DNA of 64,000 nucleotides from Candidatus Galacturonatibacter soehngenii. GTDB taxonomy: Bacteria > Bacillota > Clostridia > Lachnospirales > Lachnospiraceae. Every line of letters starts with the position of its first letter. Positions within the stretch are counted from its first letter, which is position 1. Below the pieces are notes generated by a model. It was not told the DNA's origin, searched no databases, and saw nothing but the letters and a program-made list of their open reading frames with translations. Where the stretch lies: NCBI RefSeq assembly GCF_008830185.1, contig NZ_WAGX01000005.1:62001-126000 (forward strand), in the 5' to 3' direction. A program made the position numbers and the translations under genes. Positions 9,755 to 17,415 of this stretch are shown here, piece by piece.

Positions 9755-9785
9755 TTACATGTCCCTTACATGTCCCTTACATGTC
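9755..9785. repeat. Three tandem 11-bp repeats (TTACATGTCCC)
   Basis: Two full units of TTACATGTCCC and a third of nine bases run head to tail. Each unit contains the palindrome ACATGT, so the palindromes are spaced by 11 bases, about one helical turn. This suits cooperative protein binding on one DNA face. The neighbours are the start region of the restriction operon and the end of the relaxase gene. Confidence 0.85.
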
Positions 9786-9868
9786 TAAATTATCAGAAAT
9801 ACTGTCCCATTATCCGGACTTCCAGACCTTTTTTATGCTTTTCTCATCTATTTTCCCGCTTCGCGCGG

Positions 9869-9936
9869 CACCATCTTCGATGGTGTTAGGGCGCGTCTTC
9901 GCAAAGTGGCGAGCAGTGCTTTTTTGTACAAAAAGC
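9869..9936. other. Candidate transfer origin: hairpin, GC-rich block and palindrome
   Basis: A perfect 7-bp stem with a TTC loop (9869-9885) is followed by TTAGGGCGCGTC and, at 9918-9936, by a near-perfect palindrome built of T and A runs round GTAC. A GCGCCCT motif on the minus strand resembles nick regions of some mobilisation systems. The location is just beyond the relaxase stop codon. This is an inference from structure and position; no nick site is proven. Confidence 0.35.
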
Positions 9937-10098
9937 TATTATCCGCTCGTTGGTGGCACATCCCCAATCCCCTTGAACAAGCTAATCGCTTGGCTACGCA
10001 ATTCTTACGAATCGCTATTTTCATCCGTTGGAATTTTCTTCAGAAATGAAAAAAGATGGGAACCTGCAAGTCTTAAACCTACAGATCCCCCATTAGAA

Positions 10099-11532
10099 TT
10101 ATCGAGTGATATTGTGTTTTCTGACTCGTTCCTTCTTCTGCTCTTCATCGCTTTTAAGGAACTGGTCGATATCGTATTTTGCTCTTTGAATCTCCTGCAT
10201 ATCTTTCTTAACCTGACGATATTCACCGTACAGCTTTTTCTTTTCTGCAAGAATCTCGGCATACTCTGCACTTAGATCTTTTACCTTAGGAAGCTTCTTC
10301 AGATGAAGCTCATCAAAGGCATTCTTGGCAGCCTTATGAAGCAGGATTTCCTGTCTATGCTCTTCTAAGAACTTCTTGCTGTATCCGCATTTACGATAAT
10401 CCGCATATACGTCTTTGGTCTTAAAGTAATCAAAGATATGTTTCTTCAAAACCTGAATCTCAGCAAGCCGCTTCTCTTTTTCTTTGATAGAAGCTGATAA
10501 TTCTGTAAAACGCTCTGTTGCTGTTTTCACATTTTTCTCCAGATCATCGTAGCTTCGAATGTCATGCTGCTTCAGATATAAAACTGCCTTGGCCACCTGC
10601 TTTGTATTAAAGTTCTTAGCAAAGCGGACGTAATATTTTCCTTTGCCCTGAGTCAGTTTCTTTTGAATATCGATAAGAAGGTCAAACTCATGATCTTCCT
10701 TTTTTCGCTGGTAAGTCTTTGGCTGCTTTTCGGCTTTTTCATTATCATAGAAAGCATGCTCCATCTCACCGGCAAGAATCTTCTTAAGGTCATCTTCTGT
10801 ATAACCATCACCCAGAGAGCGCAGCCGTATGAAACGCTTCTGCTCTTTTCCCTTTAGAGAAATATGCTTTCCACGCTTAATCTCGTATCCGGCATCTTCC
10901 AGTTTATAAAGCAGCTCATTAAAATCTTTTGCGCTGCCTTCCTTAAGAATCTGATCAATCGCATCTCTAATATCATCACGAAAGGATTTCTTCTCTGGAT
11001 AGGTCGTTCGCTTAACACGCTCACTCGGCTTCTTCTTTTCTATGACAGACAGACCATGCTCCAGGCAGATGATATCTGATAATCTCTGTAAAGCAAGACC
11101 AACAAAAAAGAAATCTCTAAACTTATGGGTGCAATCAAGACTCGTAGAATTAAAGATGATGTGATTATGAATATGCGCCTTATCCGTATGAGTCGCTACG
11201 ATAAAAGCATGATTGCCTTTGGTAAATCGCATGGCGGTTTCATAGCCTACCTGATTCGCTTCCTCCGGTGTGATTTCTCCCGGTTTAAAGGATTGCCTGA
11301 TCTGATAAGCGATGATATTGCCTTTTGGATGTCTTCCTGTCAGACGCTCATATTCTCTTTTTGAGAGCATGAATTCTTCATCAACACTCTCAGCCTGGCA
11401 GGCGTAGGAACTGATAAATTGACCATTTTCGGTCTTCTCTCCATTCTTGGCATAATCTGTTCTGTCGCTAAGAGACTTCGCTACGCTTTTACCTTTATTC
11501 TGATGCATCGTGATAAGTCTTGTAGCCGCCAT
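10099..11532 (-). CDS. Relaxase/mobilisation nuclease of Tn1549-like element
   Basis: The protein of about 477 residues starts with MAATRLITMHQNKGKS, followed by the metal-binding histidine motif HTDKAHIHNHIIFNS near residues 115-130, typical of MOBP-type relaxases of Clostridial conjugative transposons. A long charged, coiled-coil-like C-terminus follows. The enzyme would nick oriT and lead the strand into the recipient. I prefer the ATG at 11532 because GGAGG lies nine bases upstream; another ATG two codons earlier is too close to that site. It lies 18 bases downstream of mobC. The reading frame looks intact. Confidence 0.9.
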   Translation of the reverse strand: MAATRLITMHQNKGKSVAKSLSDRTDYAKNGEKTENGQFISSYACQAESVDEEFMLSKREYERLTGRHPKGNIIAYQIRQSFKPGEITPEEANQVGYETAMRFTKGNHAFIVATHTDKAHIHNHIIFNSTSLDCTHKFRDFFFVGLALQRLSDIICLEHGLSVIEKKKPSERVKRTTYPEKKSFRDDIRDAIDQILKEGSAKDFNELLYKLEDAGYEIKRGKHISLKGKEQKRFIRLRSLGDGYTEDDLKKILAGEMEHAFYDNEKAEKQPKTYQRKKEDHEFDLLIDIQKKLTQGKGKYYVRFAKNFNTKQVAKAVLYLKQHDIRSYDDLEKNVKTATERFTELSASIKEKEKRLAEIQVLKKHIFDYFKTKDVYADYRKCGYSKKFLEEHRQEILLHKAAKNAFDELHLKKLPKVKDLSAEYAEILAEKKKLYGEYRQVKKDMQEIQRAKYDIDQFLKSDEEQKKERVRKHNITR

Positions 11533-11550
11533 GCGCATTCACCTCCTTCC

Positions 11551-11880
11551 CTAAATCGTAGACAGGCGCTTTAGTATTTCCTTCATCACTTTCCAAAGTT
11601 CTTCCTGATGAAGTCTGATATCATCGATATCTTCTTTGTAGATACTGCCGGTTTCATTTGCTTTCTTTGCATACTGATTCATGTTGGAAGATGTGATGCC
11701 AAGAAGCCTTACAGCCTCTTTGACATCACTTAAATCCATCTGGATGAGATAACCATCAATCGCCATTTTGCGAAGATAAGCACTCTCATTTAAGATGCCG
11801 ATTTCTTTCTCCCTATCACGAATCAGTTTAGCTTCCTCAGGAGTTGCAAAGAAATGAAACTGCTCCGTTCTGTTATTCAT
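11551..11880 (-). CDS. mobC: MobC-like relaxosome accessory protein
   Basis: This 109-residue protein resembles bacterial mobilisation protein MobC: an N-terminal ribbon-helix-helix-like part (RTEQFHFFATPEEAKLIRDR...AYLRKMAIDGYLI) and a helical tail with the LLGITSSNMNQYAKKANETG block. It binds oriT and helps the relaxase. The chosen ATG has GGGAGATG upstream and lies two bases after the preceding stop; a longer frame would overlap that gene. It fits directly before the relaxase as in related elements. Confidence 0.88.
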   Translation of the reverse strand: MNNRTEQFHFFATPEEAKLIRDREKEIGILNESAYLRKMAIDGYLIQMDLSDVKEAVRLLGITSSNMNQYAKKANETGSIYKEDIDDIRLHQEELWKVMKEILKRLSTI

Positions 11881-11882
11881 AA

Positions 11883-12257
11883 TTACATCTCCCTGCAGGG
11901 ACAAATCACAGGAGTTTTCTTTTCAGGTTCCGGTATCGGAGCCAGCTTTACTTTTTCCTGCTGCTCTTTTATCTTCTCCATCACAGATGCCTTGGTATCA
12001 GCAATGATATCCTCCTGATCTGCCTTCTCATTGATTTCTGCAAAATCCGGCACAGGAGCTGCAGGCACATTATTGATGATTCCATCAAAAGAATTATCAT
12101 TTTGCTCGACCATATCCTCGATGCCTCGCATATGATTTCTGCTGATGGATGGACCTGCCCCAACATCCTCGATCGGATCAATGGACTCAGGAATCTGTTC
12201 CTCTATTGCATTTCCTGTGACTTCATCCCATTTTCTGATTTTCTTCATCTTTGCCAT
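11883..12257 (-). CDS. Small conserved conjugative-element protein of unknown function
   Basis: This is an acidic, proline-rich 124-residue protein without membrane segments. It begins MAKMKKIRKWDEVTG, contains a long low-complexity acidic centre, and ends in CPCREM, giving two closely spaced cysteines. The ATG has AAGGAG seven bases upstream and overlaps the end of topB by 13 bases. Similar small proteins occur between topoisomerase III and MobC in Tn1549-type elements. I cannot name a function. Confidence 0.7.
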   Translation of the reverse strand: MAKMKKIRKWDEVTGNAIEEQIPESIDPIEDVGAGPSISRNHMRGIEDMVEQNDNSFDGIINNVPAAPVPDFAEINEKADQEDIIADTKASVMEKIKEQQEKVKLAPIPEPEKKTPVICPCREM

Positions 12258-14131
12258 CTGGACGCTCCTTTCTTCGGATACTTTTTATACTGTTTGTACT
12301 GACGAGGTGGAAAGAGTTTATCTGCACCCTTTACAGGCTCATAGGTCTCGATCAGATCAACAATCATATCCTTGATTTCCGCCATAAAGTCTTCCGATGC
12401 AATATCCTGTTTTTCCACTTCCAGAAGTTTCTGCTCCCACTCAGCTGTCATAGATGCCGACTGAATCTGTTCCGGCATGACAGTAATAAGAGAAGTCCCC
12501 TTTTCTGTTGGAACCAGATACTTTGTTTTCTTACTGCCCTGTCTTTCTACAAAACCGATACGAACCAGCTTTTCAATAACACCGGCTCTTGTTGCAGGAG
12601 TACCAAGCCCTTTACGTTCAACTTCATCTGGCATATCTTTAGCACCAGCCGATTCCATAGCTGAAAGAAGTGAGTCTTCAGTAAATCGTTTCTTAGGAGT
12701 TGTCTTTCCTTCCTTTACCTTAGGATCTCTGGCAGGAAGCTCACGACCCTCTGATAAAAGAGAAGCATCCGCTTCCAGAATTTCCAGAATGCCATGTGAA
12801 CCACCATCCTCTTTTTTACCAGAGTCTGCTTCCTCATCATCCTGCTTTTTCCCAAGAATCCAGTCTTCCAGTAAATGCCATCCAGGACTTGTGATGCACT
12901 TACTCTTTGCCTTAAAAACTTCACCGGCACATTCCACTTCCAGGGCATACTCTGTAATCTCAGCCGGATCTCCAACAGAAGAAAGAAGCCTTGCAGTTAC
13001 AAGACCAAGAATCTTTTGTTCACCAGATGGAATCTCTGAGTAATCAGCATCCGAAACATTTTCTGTAGGAATAATCGCGTGGTGATCTGATACTTTGCTG
13101 CTATTTAGAACCTGCTTTGTAGAGATAGGAACCATCTTCGTATATCCGTATTTATCTTTCATCAGACAGCAAAGACGAGCTGTACTGTCATCCATATCAT
13201 CTGTCAGATATCTGCTGTCTGTTCTTGGATAAGTAACAAACTTTTTCTCATAAAGACTCTGAGTATAATCAAGAGTCTGCTGAGCGGTAAAGCCATAATA
13301 TTTATTGGCATCCCTCTGAAGACTTGTAAGATCATATAGAAGTGGTGGCTTCTCCTGCCTGGTGGAAGTCTCCATTTTAGAAATTCTCGCCTTATCAGCT
13401 GCATTGATTTTCTCTACAAGTTCTTCTGCTTCCTGCTTAATCTTAAATCGTTCTGAGTTTACAACAACACCAGAAACCATCATCTGAACGGTATAAAAGT
13501 TCTCAGGCTTAAATCCCTTGATCTCAGCTTCACGCTCTACAATCATTGCAAGGGTTGGAGTCATGACACGACCAACATTCAAAGTCTGACCATATACTGT
13601 TGAGAAAAATCTAGTGGCATTGATTCCAACAAGCCAGTCAGCTCGTTCACGGCAAAGTGCAGCTTCATAAAGATCATCATAATCAGCGCTTGGCTTCAGA
13701 TTAGCAAAACCATCTTTGATTGCTTTATCTTCCATAGATGAAATCCAAAGTCTTTCAAACGGCTTTTTACATCCTGCCTGCTTATACACAAGACGAAAGA
13801 TAAGCTCTCCTTCACGCCCTGCATCAGTTGCTTCCACAAGACTGTCTACATCAGAACGCTTCATGAGATCCTTTAATACCTGATACTGCTTTTTCGTGGA
13901 AGCTGTTACCTGATATGAAAATGGCGCAGGGAAAATCGGTAAATCTTCCTTGCGCCACTTCTTATATTTCTCATCATAATATTCCGGGTTCGCCAGCTCG
14001 ATCAGATGCCCTACGCACCAGCTGACAATATAACCATTACCTTCCAGGTAGCCATCTTTTTTCTGATTAGCCCCAATGACTTTCGCCAGAGATTGAGCAA
14101 CCGAAGGTTTCTCCGCAATCACTAATTTCAT
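12245..14131 (-). CDS. topB: DNA topoisomerase III of the conjugative element
   Basis: This is a type IA topoisomerase of 628 residues. The Toprim part has MKLVIAEKPSVAQSLAKVIGA at the N-terminus and DATDAGREGELIFR-like residues near 103-114; the catalytic tyrosine is in VTYPRTDSRYL near residue 300. The C-terminal zinc fingers of longer type IA enzymes are absent, as is usual for TopB copies on conjugative elements. It would resolve DNA during transfer. The start codon overlaps the stop of the upstream ArdC-like gene by four bases (ATGA). Confidence 0.93.
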   Translation of the reverse strand: MKLVIAEKPSVAQSLAKVIGANQKKDGYLEGNGYIVSWCVGHLIELANPEYYDEKYKKWRKEDLPIFPAPFSYQVTASTKKQYQVLKDLMKRSDVDSLVEATDAGREGELIFRLVYKQAGCKKPFERLWISSMEDKAIKDGFANLKPSADYDDLYEAALCRERADWLVGINATRFFSTVYGQTLNVGRVMTPTLAMIVEREAEIKGFKPENFYTVQMMVSGVVVNSERFKIKQEAEELVEKINAADKARISKMETSTRQEKPPLLYDLTSLQRDANKYYGFTAQQTLDYTQSLYEKKFVTYPRTDSRYLTDDMDDSTARLCCLMKDKYGYTKMVPISTKQVLNSSKVSDHHAIIPTENVSDADYSEIPSGEQKILGLVTARLLSSVGDPAEITEYALEVECAGEVFKAKSKCITSPGWHLLEDWILGKKQDDEEADSGKKEDGGSHGILEILEADASLLSEGRELPARDPKVKEGKTTPKKRFTEDSLLSAMESAGAKDMPDEVERKGLGTPATRAGVIEKLVRIGFVERQGSKKTKYLVPTEKGTSLITVMPEQIQSASMTAEWEQKLLEVEKQDIASEDFMAEIKDMIVDLIETYEPVKGADKLFPPRQYKQYKKYPKKGASRWQR

Positions 14132-15249
14132 ATAGCAACTTCCTCCTTCTTCTTTGATACTTTGGCTTTCTTAGGCCTTGCAGTCTTCGCCTTTTCCTTA
14201 ATCTTTTTGGATACAGATTCTTCTTTTTCTGCATCCTTTACTGCACCTTTCTCAGTTCCTTCAAGTTCAGGCATAAGCTTTGCAATTTCATCTGCTGCCT
14301 TTACAACCTGCGGATAAGCAGCCAGCTCAGGAAGGATATCTTTCATCTCCTGCATATTCAATTTGTTGCCAACAACCAGGTCATATTCATTAGCAAGAAG
14401 CTGATCGTCTTTAATGACAAAACCGATAGTCTTTACACCATTCATCCTGTCAGACGGAATCGACTTATAGATGTCTACTGCCTGCTGCAAGGTTAGGTTC
14501 TCATGGAATTCACCCATGGAATGAAACTCACCACACTCAGCTACATAGAAACTGATAGGTTCCTTCTCAGCTGTAAGCTCCTGTACTTTCGCATCAATCT
14601 TTGTAATAAGATCAGCTGCTGCCTCACGAATCGTATTAAGTGATTCCTTTAACTCAGGCATCTCCTTTCCCTGCGACCAGGTTGCAACATATGCAAAGCT
14701 GTAATCAGAAGTATCAATGCCATAATGCTGACACACGGTATAGGCAACACTCTCAGCTTCCACCTCTTTGCTGTTTTTAGACTGCTTGTTATCTTTCTGA
14801 GCTTCCAAATTATGAAGCTTGGCATGAGCCATTTCATGAATTGCAGTCTTTACTGTCTGAATCTCACTCATGCCGTTATTGATAGCAATGCGATTGTCCT
14901 CAACGTGAAAATATCCCTTGGCACCTGACTTGATATCCTCAAATCCGATAGGTACAGGACTTGCTGCCTTGATTGCTTCAAAGAATGTCTGATATCCTTC
15001 CACACTTCCGGTAAGCTCATCTACACCGATGGACGGAAGTGGTTCACCTTCTGTCTGGGAGATATCAAAAGTACTCACAGGCTTAAATGCAGTAAGATTG
15101 ATCTCCACCTTTTCCTTTACAGCTTCGCCATCTTTATCAAGAATGACTTTGCCGGCCTCATCCAGTTTTTCCTGTTCTTTTTCCAACTTAAAAGGAGCCG
15201 GCGCAAGGATACGGATTCCCTTCTCACCCTTCTTTACAAAACGCCCCAT
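14128..15249 (-). CDS. ArdC-like / ImmA-type metallopeptidase-domain protein, 5'-truncated
   Basis: The remaining 373 residues begin at MGRFVKKGEKGIRILAPAPFK, which in full-length relatives lies inside an ArdC-type N-terminal domain. The frame continues upstream as HLTYTGWKK before it meets a stop inside the IS, so roughly the first 50-70 codons have been lost. Residues 137-141 are HEMAH, a zinc metallopeptidase motif. The C-terminal part contains a YodL/LPD-like region (EFHENLTLQQAVDIYKSIPSDR) and a lysine-rich tail. ArdC proteins protect incoming DNA from restriction. The ATG at 15249 has no convincing ribosome binding site, so it is probably a pseudogene. Confidence 0.75.
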   Translation of the reverse strand: MGRFVKKGEKGIRILAPAPFKLEKEQEKLDEAGKVILDKDGEAVKEKVEINLTAFKPVSTFDISQTEGEPLPSIGVDELTGSVEGYQTFFEAIKAASPVPIGFEDIKSGAKGYFHVEDNRIAINNGMSEIQTVKTAIHEMAHAKLHNLEAQKDNKQSKNSKEVEAESVAYTVCQHYGIDTSDYSFAYVATWSQGKEMPELKESLNTIREAAADLITKIDAKVQELTAEKEPISFYVAECGEFHSMGEFHENLTLQQAVDIYKSIPSDRMNGVKTIGFVIKDDQLLANEYDLVVGNKLNMQEMKDILPELAAYPQVVKAADEIAKLMPELEGTEKGAVKDAEKEESVSKKIKEKAKTARPKKAKVSKKKEEVAI

Positions 15250-15347
15250 CTTCTTCCATCCGGTATAGGTGAGATGCTAAACTAAAGTTGTAACAGTAAC
15301 ACTGATATTTATGATAAAATAATTCATATGAAAGTGAGGCTATTACA

Positions 15348-15641
15348 ATGGCAGGAATCAAAAAAACTTATACCCCAGAGTTTAAGAAAAAAGTAGTGAG
15401 ATTAGTCCTTGAAGAAGGACGCCAAATAAAAAGCGTAAATCAGGAATACAATTTAGGAGAAGGTAGCTTGCGCAAGTGGATACGCGAGTACAGTGAAGAA
15501 TGCGAATCAAATCCAGAGTTAAATAATGAGAAAGATTTAATGGCAGAAAATTTAAGACTTCGTAAGGAACTTGCTGAATCCAAAAAGGAAAATGATTTCT
15601 TAAAAAAAGCGGCCGCATTCTTCGCAAAGGAACTAGATTAG
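15348..15641 (+). CDS. IS3-family transposase OrfA
   Basis: This 97-residue protein has an N-terminal helix-turn-helix (KKTYTPEFKKKVVRLVLEEGRQIKSV...GEGSLRKWIREY) and a leucine-zipper-like C-terminus (ENLRLRKELAESKKENDFLKKAA). OrfA binds the IS ends and regulates transposition. The slippery A7 run near its 3' end (15602-15608) lets ribosomes enter the OrfB frame. The frame is intact. Confidence 0.93.
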   Translation: MAGIKKTYTPEFKKKVVRLVLEEGRQIKSVNQEYNLGEGSLRKWIREYSEECESNPELNNEKDLMAENLRLRKELAESKKENDFLKKAAAFFAKELD

Positions 15642-16498
15642 AACAATACCATTTCATTGATTTCTACCATGAAAATTATGGTGTACGTTGGCTCTTATCG
15701 AGATTTAATATAAAGCCAAATGCCTATTATAATTACAAAAAACATAGAAAAGCTGACTATTATAAGAAAAAGGAAGAAATCAAAGCAACCATTGAAGAGA
15801 TTTATCATGAGTATGCGGGGCGACCAGGATATCGAATGATGCGTATCTTTCTTAATAGAAAATCTATAAGCTTAAGTAATCCAACCGTTCATAAATATAT
15901 GAATGAGCTTGGACTTAGGTCAATTGTGGTACCCAAAAAACCAAAGTACAAAAAGGGCGATTGCTATAAAAAATTTGATAACCTATTGAATCAAAACTTT
16001 AAAGTAGATGAACCCAATAAGATTTGGTGTACGGATTTTACGTATATGTGGAGAGAGGATGGAGCGAAAAGATATAATTGTACTATTATTGATTTATATG
16101 ATCGTTCACCAGTGGCAACTTTAAATAGTAATCGTATTAATGCAGAATTAGCGATTGAAACTCTGACCTATGCACTGAATCATAATACCGTTAAGAAGGG
16201 GCTTATCCTTCATAGTGATCAAGGGTCGCAGTTTACATCGAGAGCTTTTACAGAATTTTGTTCTTTGCAAAATATTACTCAAAGTATGAGTAAGGCAGGA
16301 TGCCCTTACGATAATGCTCCCATGGAAAGCTTTTACGCAACATTTAAAGCAGATTTTGCAAATCACCATAGCTTTGAAACAGATGAGGCATTAAATGAAG
16401 CAACTTATGATTATATTTTTGTATATTACAATCATGTGAGACCACATTCATCAAATGGGTATTTAACACCATTTGAAAAGAGATTTAGTTACCGATAA
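15608..16498 (+). CDS. IS3-family transposase OrfB (made by -1 frameshift as OrfAB)
   Basis: OrfB lies in the -1 frame relative to OrfA and is open from the A7 slippery site onward; the first in-frame ATG (15836) is well inside the domain, so the active product should be the OrfAB fusion. The rve integrase core has all three DDE residues: Asp in WCTDFTYMW, Asp in HSDQGSQFTS, and Glu in PMESFYATFK. No internal stop is present, so the transposase may still be active. Confidence 0.92.
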   Translation, partial: SGRILRKGTRLEQYHFIDFYHENYGVRWLLSRFNIKPNAYYNYKKHRKADYYKKKEEIKATIEEIYHEYAGRPGYRMMRIFLNRKSISLSNPTVHKYMNELGLRSIVVPKKPKYKKGDCYKKFDNLLNQNFKVDEPNKIWCTDFTYMWREDGAKRYNCTIIDLYDRSPVATLNSNRINAELAIETLTYALNHNTVKKGLILHSDQGSQFTSRAFTEFCSLQNITQSMSKAGCPYDNAPMESFYATFKADFANHHSFETDEALNEATYDYIFVYYNHVRPHSSNGYLTPFEKRFSYR

Positions 16499-16536
16499 AA
16501 ATATCAGTATTGGTGTTACAATTTTGCTTGACTATC

Positions 16537-17085
16537 TCAGATCTCAGATGGTCTGATCTCTGGTGCATTCTCCATGGCATCAGCGCGAAGCTGCTCTTTG
16601 GTAATGCCATACTGATCAAGCAACTGATTGGTAACAAGGATTGTTCCATTGCCGGAATCTGTCTGATCAAGCACAAAGCGATAAACAACAGCCATATCCT
16701 CCATTCTTTCATGAGGTACGCTCTCAAGAAGTTCCGCATTCTTCTCTGCAGAAACCACTTCCATAGAAAGCTTGCTCTTCATCTGCTCATAATCAGAAAG
16801 CGACTCCAGATCTACCTGAGGGGATTCACGGAACCCTTTCTCCACTGCATCAGCAAAATGCTCAGCAATCTCTGGGATTGGTGTTCCATTCTCATAAGCA
16901 GCAAACGCCTTTTCAACGCTGATGTTTACTCCAATAGAACTGTCCGTAGGTCTAACTGTGATAGCATCATAGCTTTCATTCATCTTATCTACTCTACGAG
17001 CAGTAAGTTCAACATCAGCTCCTCTAACAGCAAGTTCAGCCTTTAACGCATCCTGGAAACCTTCTTTGAAACGTTCATAATCCAT
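16537..17085 (-). CDS. DUF5688 family protein, C-terminally truncated
   Basis: The 182-residue product starts MDYERFKEGFQDALKAELAVRG, with AAGGAG eight bases before the ATG. The pattern with NMDYERF, RPTDSSIGVNISVEKAFAAYENG and LLDQYGITKEQLRADAMENAP matches the DUF5688 family found in Clostridial conjugative elements. Family members run on for roughly 100 or more residues after the NAPEIRP segment, but here the frame stops at the IS right end. The function of the family is unknown. Confidence 0.75.
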   Translation of the reverse strand: MDYERFKEGFQDALKAELAVRGADVELTARRVDKMNESYDAITVRPTDSSIGVNISVEKAFAAYENGTPIPEIAEHFADAVEKGFRESPQVDLESLSDYEQMKSKLSMEVVSAEKNAELLESVPHERMEDMAVVYRFVLDQTDSGNGTILVTNQLLDQYGITKEQLRADAMENAPEIRPSEI

Positions 17086-17415
17086 ATTCAATTTTCTCCT
17101 TTTCTTTGACAGTTTTAATAGAAACACCGGCGCGCGCTTTCCGGTTTCGGATAACAAAAAAGCGCCGCACACGGCCTTGAGGGTTTGGTCATGTGGACGC
17201 TTAAATCTGCTTCCTATTCTTCTGCAAAAGAAAAACAAGTGAGTGGCTTTTGTTTACCTCTCACTTGTCTATGATAATAATAGCACCGTTAAATCTATAA
17301 GAAAAGTGCTAATGTCGGTCGAGACGAGACAAAACGAGTCAAAACGAGACAATGTCGGTCAAGAACTCAACAAACAGGAATTTGCCAGCTGATTTTCATA
17401 TTCCGTGAAAGAATA
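17086..17415. other. Gene-free stretch with hairpin and short repeats at the element border
   Basis: No gene is supported here. The part 17100-17215 is GC-rich and resembles the leader that precedes element genes. A hairpin with a 9-bp stem (17235-17243 with 17260-17268) follows, then the short repeat array at 17311-17360. The AT-rich sequence after 17400 belongs to the sfsA end. The right border of the mobile-element remnant probably falls in this stretch. Confidence 0.5.
17311..17360. repeat. 10-bp direct repeats flanking three 10-bp tandem units
   Basis: AATGTCGGTC occurs at 17311-17320 and again at 17351-17360. Between them are three units of the form CGAGACAAAA / CGAGTCAAAA / CGAGACAATG with 10-base spacing. 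The regular helical spacing suggests a protein-binding array. No coding frame covers it. Confidence 0.85.

Larger units (their letters stand above)
9580..10098. other. Gene-free stretch with repeats and hairpins (possible oriT region)
   Basis: No convincing gene is present on either strand; the long plus-strand reading frame is the shadow of structured DNA and of the relaxase gene end. The stretch holds the promoter region of the restriction operon (9580-9700), three tandem 11-bp units, a GC-rich hairpin and a T/A palindrome, all listed separately. Its composition shifts sharply from AT-rich to mixed at about 9860, which marks the left side of the mobile-element remnant. Confidence 0.5.
15275..16534 (+). 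mobile_element. IS3-family insertion sequence
   Basis: The element is about 1.26 kb with two overlapping transposase frames and imperfect terminal inverted repeats: both ends share TTGTAACA..A.ACTGATATTT when read inward. Exact tips are uncertain by a few bases. The flanking 4-mers (GAGA on the left, TCTC on the right) are not a direct repeat, so no target duplication is visible. Both flanking element genes are truncated at the junctions, which suggests an adjacent deletion or recombination between two IS copies. Confidence 0.88.
9700..17290. mobile_element. Remnant of a Tn1549/CTn-like conjugative element
   Basis: Relaxase, MobC, a small conserved protein, topoisomerase III, an ArdC-like protein and DUF5688 lie in one direction, a gene set typical of Tn1549-type conjugative transposons in Clostridia. 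The type IV secretion genes (VirD4, VirB4, VirB6 homologues) and an integrase are missing from the window, and an IS3 element has replaced a segment between the ArdC-like and DUF5688 genes. The element therefore looks immobile by itself. Boundaries are approximate: I found no paired attachment sites. Confidence 0.6.

Noticed and set aside
9755-9785. Possible CRISPR array
   Set aside because: The units are 11 bases long and directly adjacent, with no unique spacers, and no cas genes are present.
9718-10275. Long plus-strand reading frame (185 codons) beyond the relaxase gene
   Set aside because: It covers repeats and hairpins, overlaps the relaxase 3' end antisense, has no ribosome binding site and shows no protein-like composition.
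12477-13043. Plus-strand frame of 188 codons inside topB
   Set aside because: It is antisense to a strongly conserved topoisomerase and has no ribosome binding site or family resemblance.
15271-16538. GAGA/TCTC flanks as a target-site duplication of the IS
   Set aside because: The two 4-mers are inverted and not direct repeats, so they do not qualify as a duplication.
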